This document shows, piece by piece, positions 63,142 to 64,000 of a DNA stretch of 64,000 bases. The DNA comes from Acidobacteriota bacterium (GTDB lineage Bacteria; Acidobacteriota; Blastocatellia; Pyrinomonadales; Pyrinomonadaceae), in the NCBI GenBank assembly GCA_020199775.1, contig JAIVJZ010000002.1:124001-188000 (forward strand), given 5' to 3'. Position numbers and translations under genes: made by a program. How positions within the stretch are numbered: the first letter of the stretch is position 1; each line of letters opens with the position of its first letter. The notes below the pieces were generated by a model that ran no database searches, was not told where the DNA came from, and was given only the letters and a program-made list of their open reading frames with translations.

Positions 63142-64000
63142 CTAGCCGCCGTCGTGCGCGTAGACGGCGACGGGCATGTCCACCACTTCCCACGCCGCAT
63201 CGTCGCGCAGCAGTTTCGTCATCAACATGGCGTGGAAGAGGTGGCCGCTGCGTTCGGCGCGCAGGCGTCCCAAGAGCGGCATGCCGAGCAGCGCGAAGTC
63301 GCCGATGATGTCGAGAATTTTGTGGCGCACGAACTCGTCGCGCGCGCGCAAGCCCGTCTCGTTCAACATGCCTTCGGGCGTGAGCACGATGGCGTTGTCG
63401 ATTGAGCCGCCGCGGATCAGGTTGGCGCGGCGCAGGGCTTCGATCTCGTCCGTGAAGCCGAACGTGCGCGCCGAGGCGATCTCGCGCCCGAAGGCGTTCG
63501 CTTCGAGCGCGTCGAAACGCATCTGCTGCGTGCCGATGAGCGGGTGCGGGAAATCGATCATGCAATCGATCTCGAACCCTTCGCACGGCTCGACGCTCAT
63601 GCGCCGCCGGCCTTCGGCCACCGACACTTTCTTCGTCACGCGCAGCGCAAGCCGCGTCGCCGGTTGCTCGACGACGCGGGCGCGTTCGATCAACTCGGTG
63701 AAGGCTTCCGCCGAGCCGTCCATGATGGGGAGTTCGAGGTTGTCCACTTCGATGTAGGCGTTATCCACGCCGCCGCCGCGCAAGGCCGCCAGCAGGTGTT
63801 CGACCGTGGAGAGCGTCACGCCTTTCCGCATCAGGGTCGTCGCATAACTCGAATGCGCGACGTGTTCGACCGTGGCGGGAATCTCGAAGTTGTCGAGGTC
63901 GGTGCGCAGGAAGATGTAGCCGGTGTCGGGCGGGGCGGGGAGCAGGCGCACGTGGACGGGAACGCCCGTGTGCAGCCCGAGCCCGCTCGTCTCGACCGGC
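63142..64000 (-). CDS. lpxC: UDP-3-O-acyl-N-acetylglucosamine deacetylase (5' end beyond window)
   Basis: 286 visible codons of LpxC, the committed enzyme of lipid A synthesis; the N terminus lies off the right edge (the first visible residues PVETSGLGLHTGVPVHVRL match its start). Zinc His in STVEHLLAAL, then ELPIMDGSAEAF and RTFGF; EFVRHKILDIIGDFALLG has His/Lys/Asp (equivalents of 238, 239 and 242) and SGHLFHAML the final catalytic His. Lipid A implies an LPS outer membrane. Confidence 0.96.
   Translation of the reverse strand, partial: PVETSGLGLHTGVPVHVRLLPAPPDTGYIFLRTDLDNFEIPATVEHVAHSSYATTLMRKGVTLSTVEHLLAALRGGGVDNAYIEVDNLELPIMDGSAEAFTELIERARVVEQPATRLALRVTKKVSVAEGRRRMSVEPCEGFEIDCMIDFPHPLIGTQQMRFDALEANAFGREIASARTFGFTDEIEALRRANLIRGGSIDNAIVLTPEGMLNETGLRARDEFVRHKILDIIGDFALLGMPLLGRLRAERSGHLFHAMLMTKLLRDDAAWEVVDMPVAVYAHDGG

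Overview
The window is a GC-rich stretch of bacterial chromosome with short intergenic gaps, ordinary housekeeping genes and four tRNA genes. lpxC and a KdsD-type arabinose-5-phosphate isomerase indicate an LPS-making diderm. Exported WD40-caspase, M28 and P1 peptidases, a HYR/PxKF surface protein, and the tig-clpP-clpX-lon and rho/purA/glgA neighbourhoods fit an Acidobacteriota member, perhaps class Blastocatellia. That placement is inferred from gene content, not from a marker-gene tree.

Layout. 1-9.8 kb, all on +: the end of a SIS-domain isomerase, dnaE, a membrane-anchored glutathione peroxidase, a NiCoT-like transporter, gluconokinase, a DUF4186 protein, a thioesterase, an MDR oxidoreductase, a heme-degrading-type monooxygenase and an exported P1 peptidase. 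9.9-14.1 kb, on -: a YCF48-like exported protein, an M28 peptidase and a CbbX/SpoVK-like AAA+ ATPase. 14.4-24 kb, mixed strands: glucose dehydrogenase, a GGQ release-factor-like protein, idi, an MFS carrier, PPK2, Nudix, YihY, BON, msrA and a fatty acid desaturase. 24-30.3 kb: two large secreted proteins (CARDB/HYR/PxKF and an S74-chaperone fibre), the first behind a long structured leader. 30.4-32 kb: an AT-rich island of five small genes next to tRNA-Lys(TTT). 32.2-46.1 kb, all on -: purA, a YkgJ-type protein, trxA, glgA, rho, engB, a conserved hypothetical, lon, an LprI-like gene, clpX, clpP and tig. 46.2-51.7 kb: tRNA-Leu with an HNH gene, a DUF4380 protein, a WG-repeat protein, and a pump-less arsenic locus (arsR divergent from arsI-aqpS-arsC). 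51.8-64 kb: a 14-WD40 caspase-like protein, a heme-oxygenase-fold protein, a second M28 peptidase, hemerythrin, cupin, kdsD, an exported protein, cysteine dioxygenase and lpxC, which runs off the right edge.

The most unusual signal is in the gaps. Ten intergenic spacers contain arrays of degenerate 7-bp words with a conserved purine core, and nine of them are arranged as inverted arms that fold into long hairpins. The words differ from site to site while the 7-bp period is kept. Several arrays supply the stop codons of flanking genes (up to both genes of a convergent pair), and others touch the start codons of engB and clpP. This resembles the heptanucleotide STRR repeats of cyanobacteria, but folded back on themselves. 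A second, unrelated repeat family (palindromic GTCCC...GGGAC elements) occurs at 4.7 kb and 62.2 kb.

Functional links. tig, clpP, clpX and lon form a protein quality-control cluster. Gluconokinase and glucose 1-dehydrogenase could together route glucose through gluconate. ArsC, AqpS and ArsI would reduce arsenate, let arsenite leave through a channel and demethylate organoarsenicals, under ArsR control. The SIS isomerases and LpxC belong to LPS synthesis.
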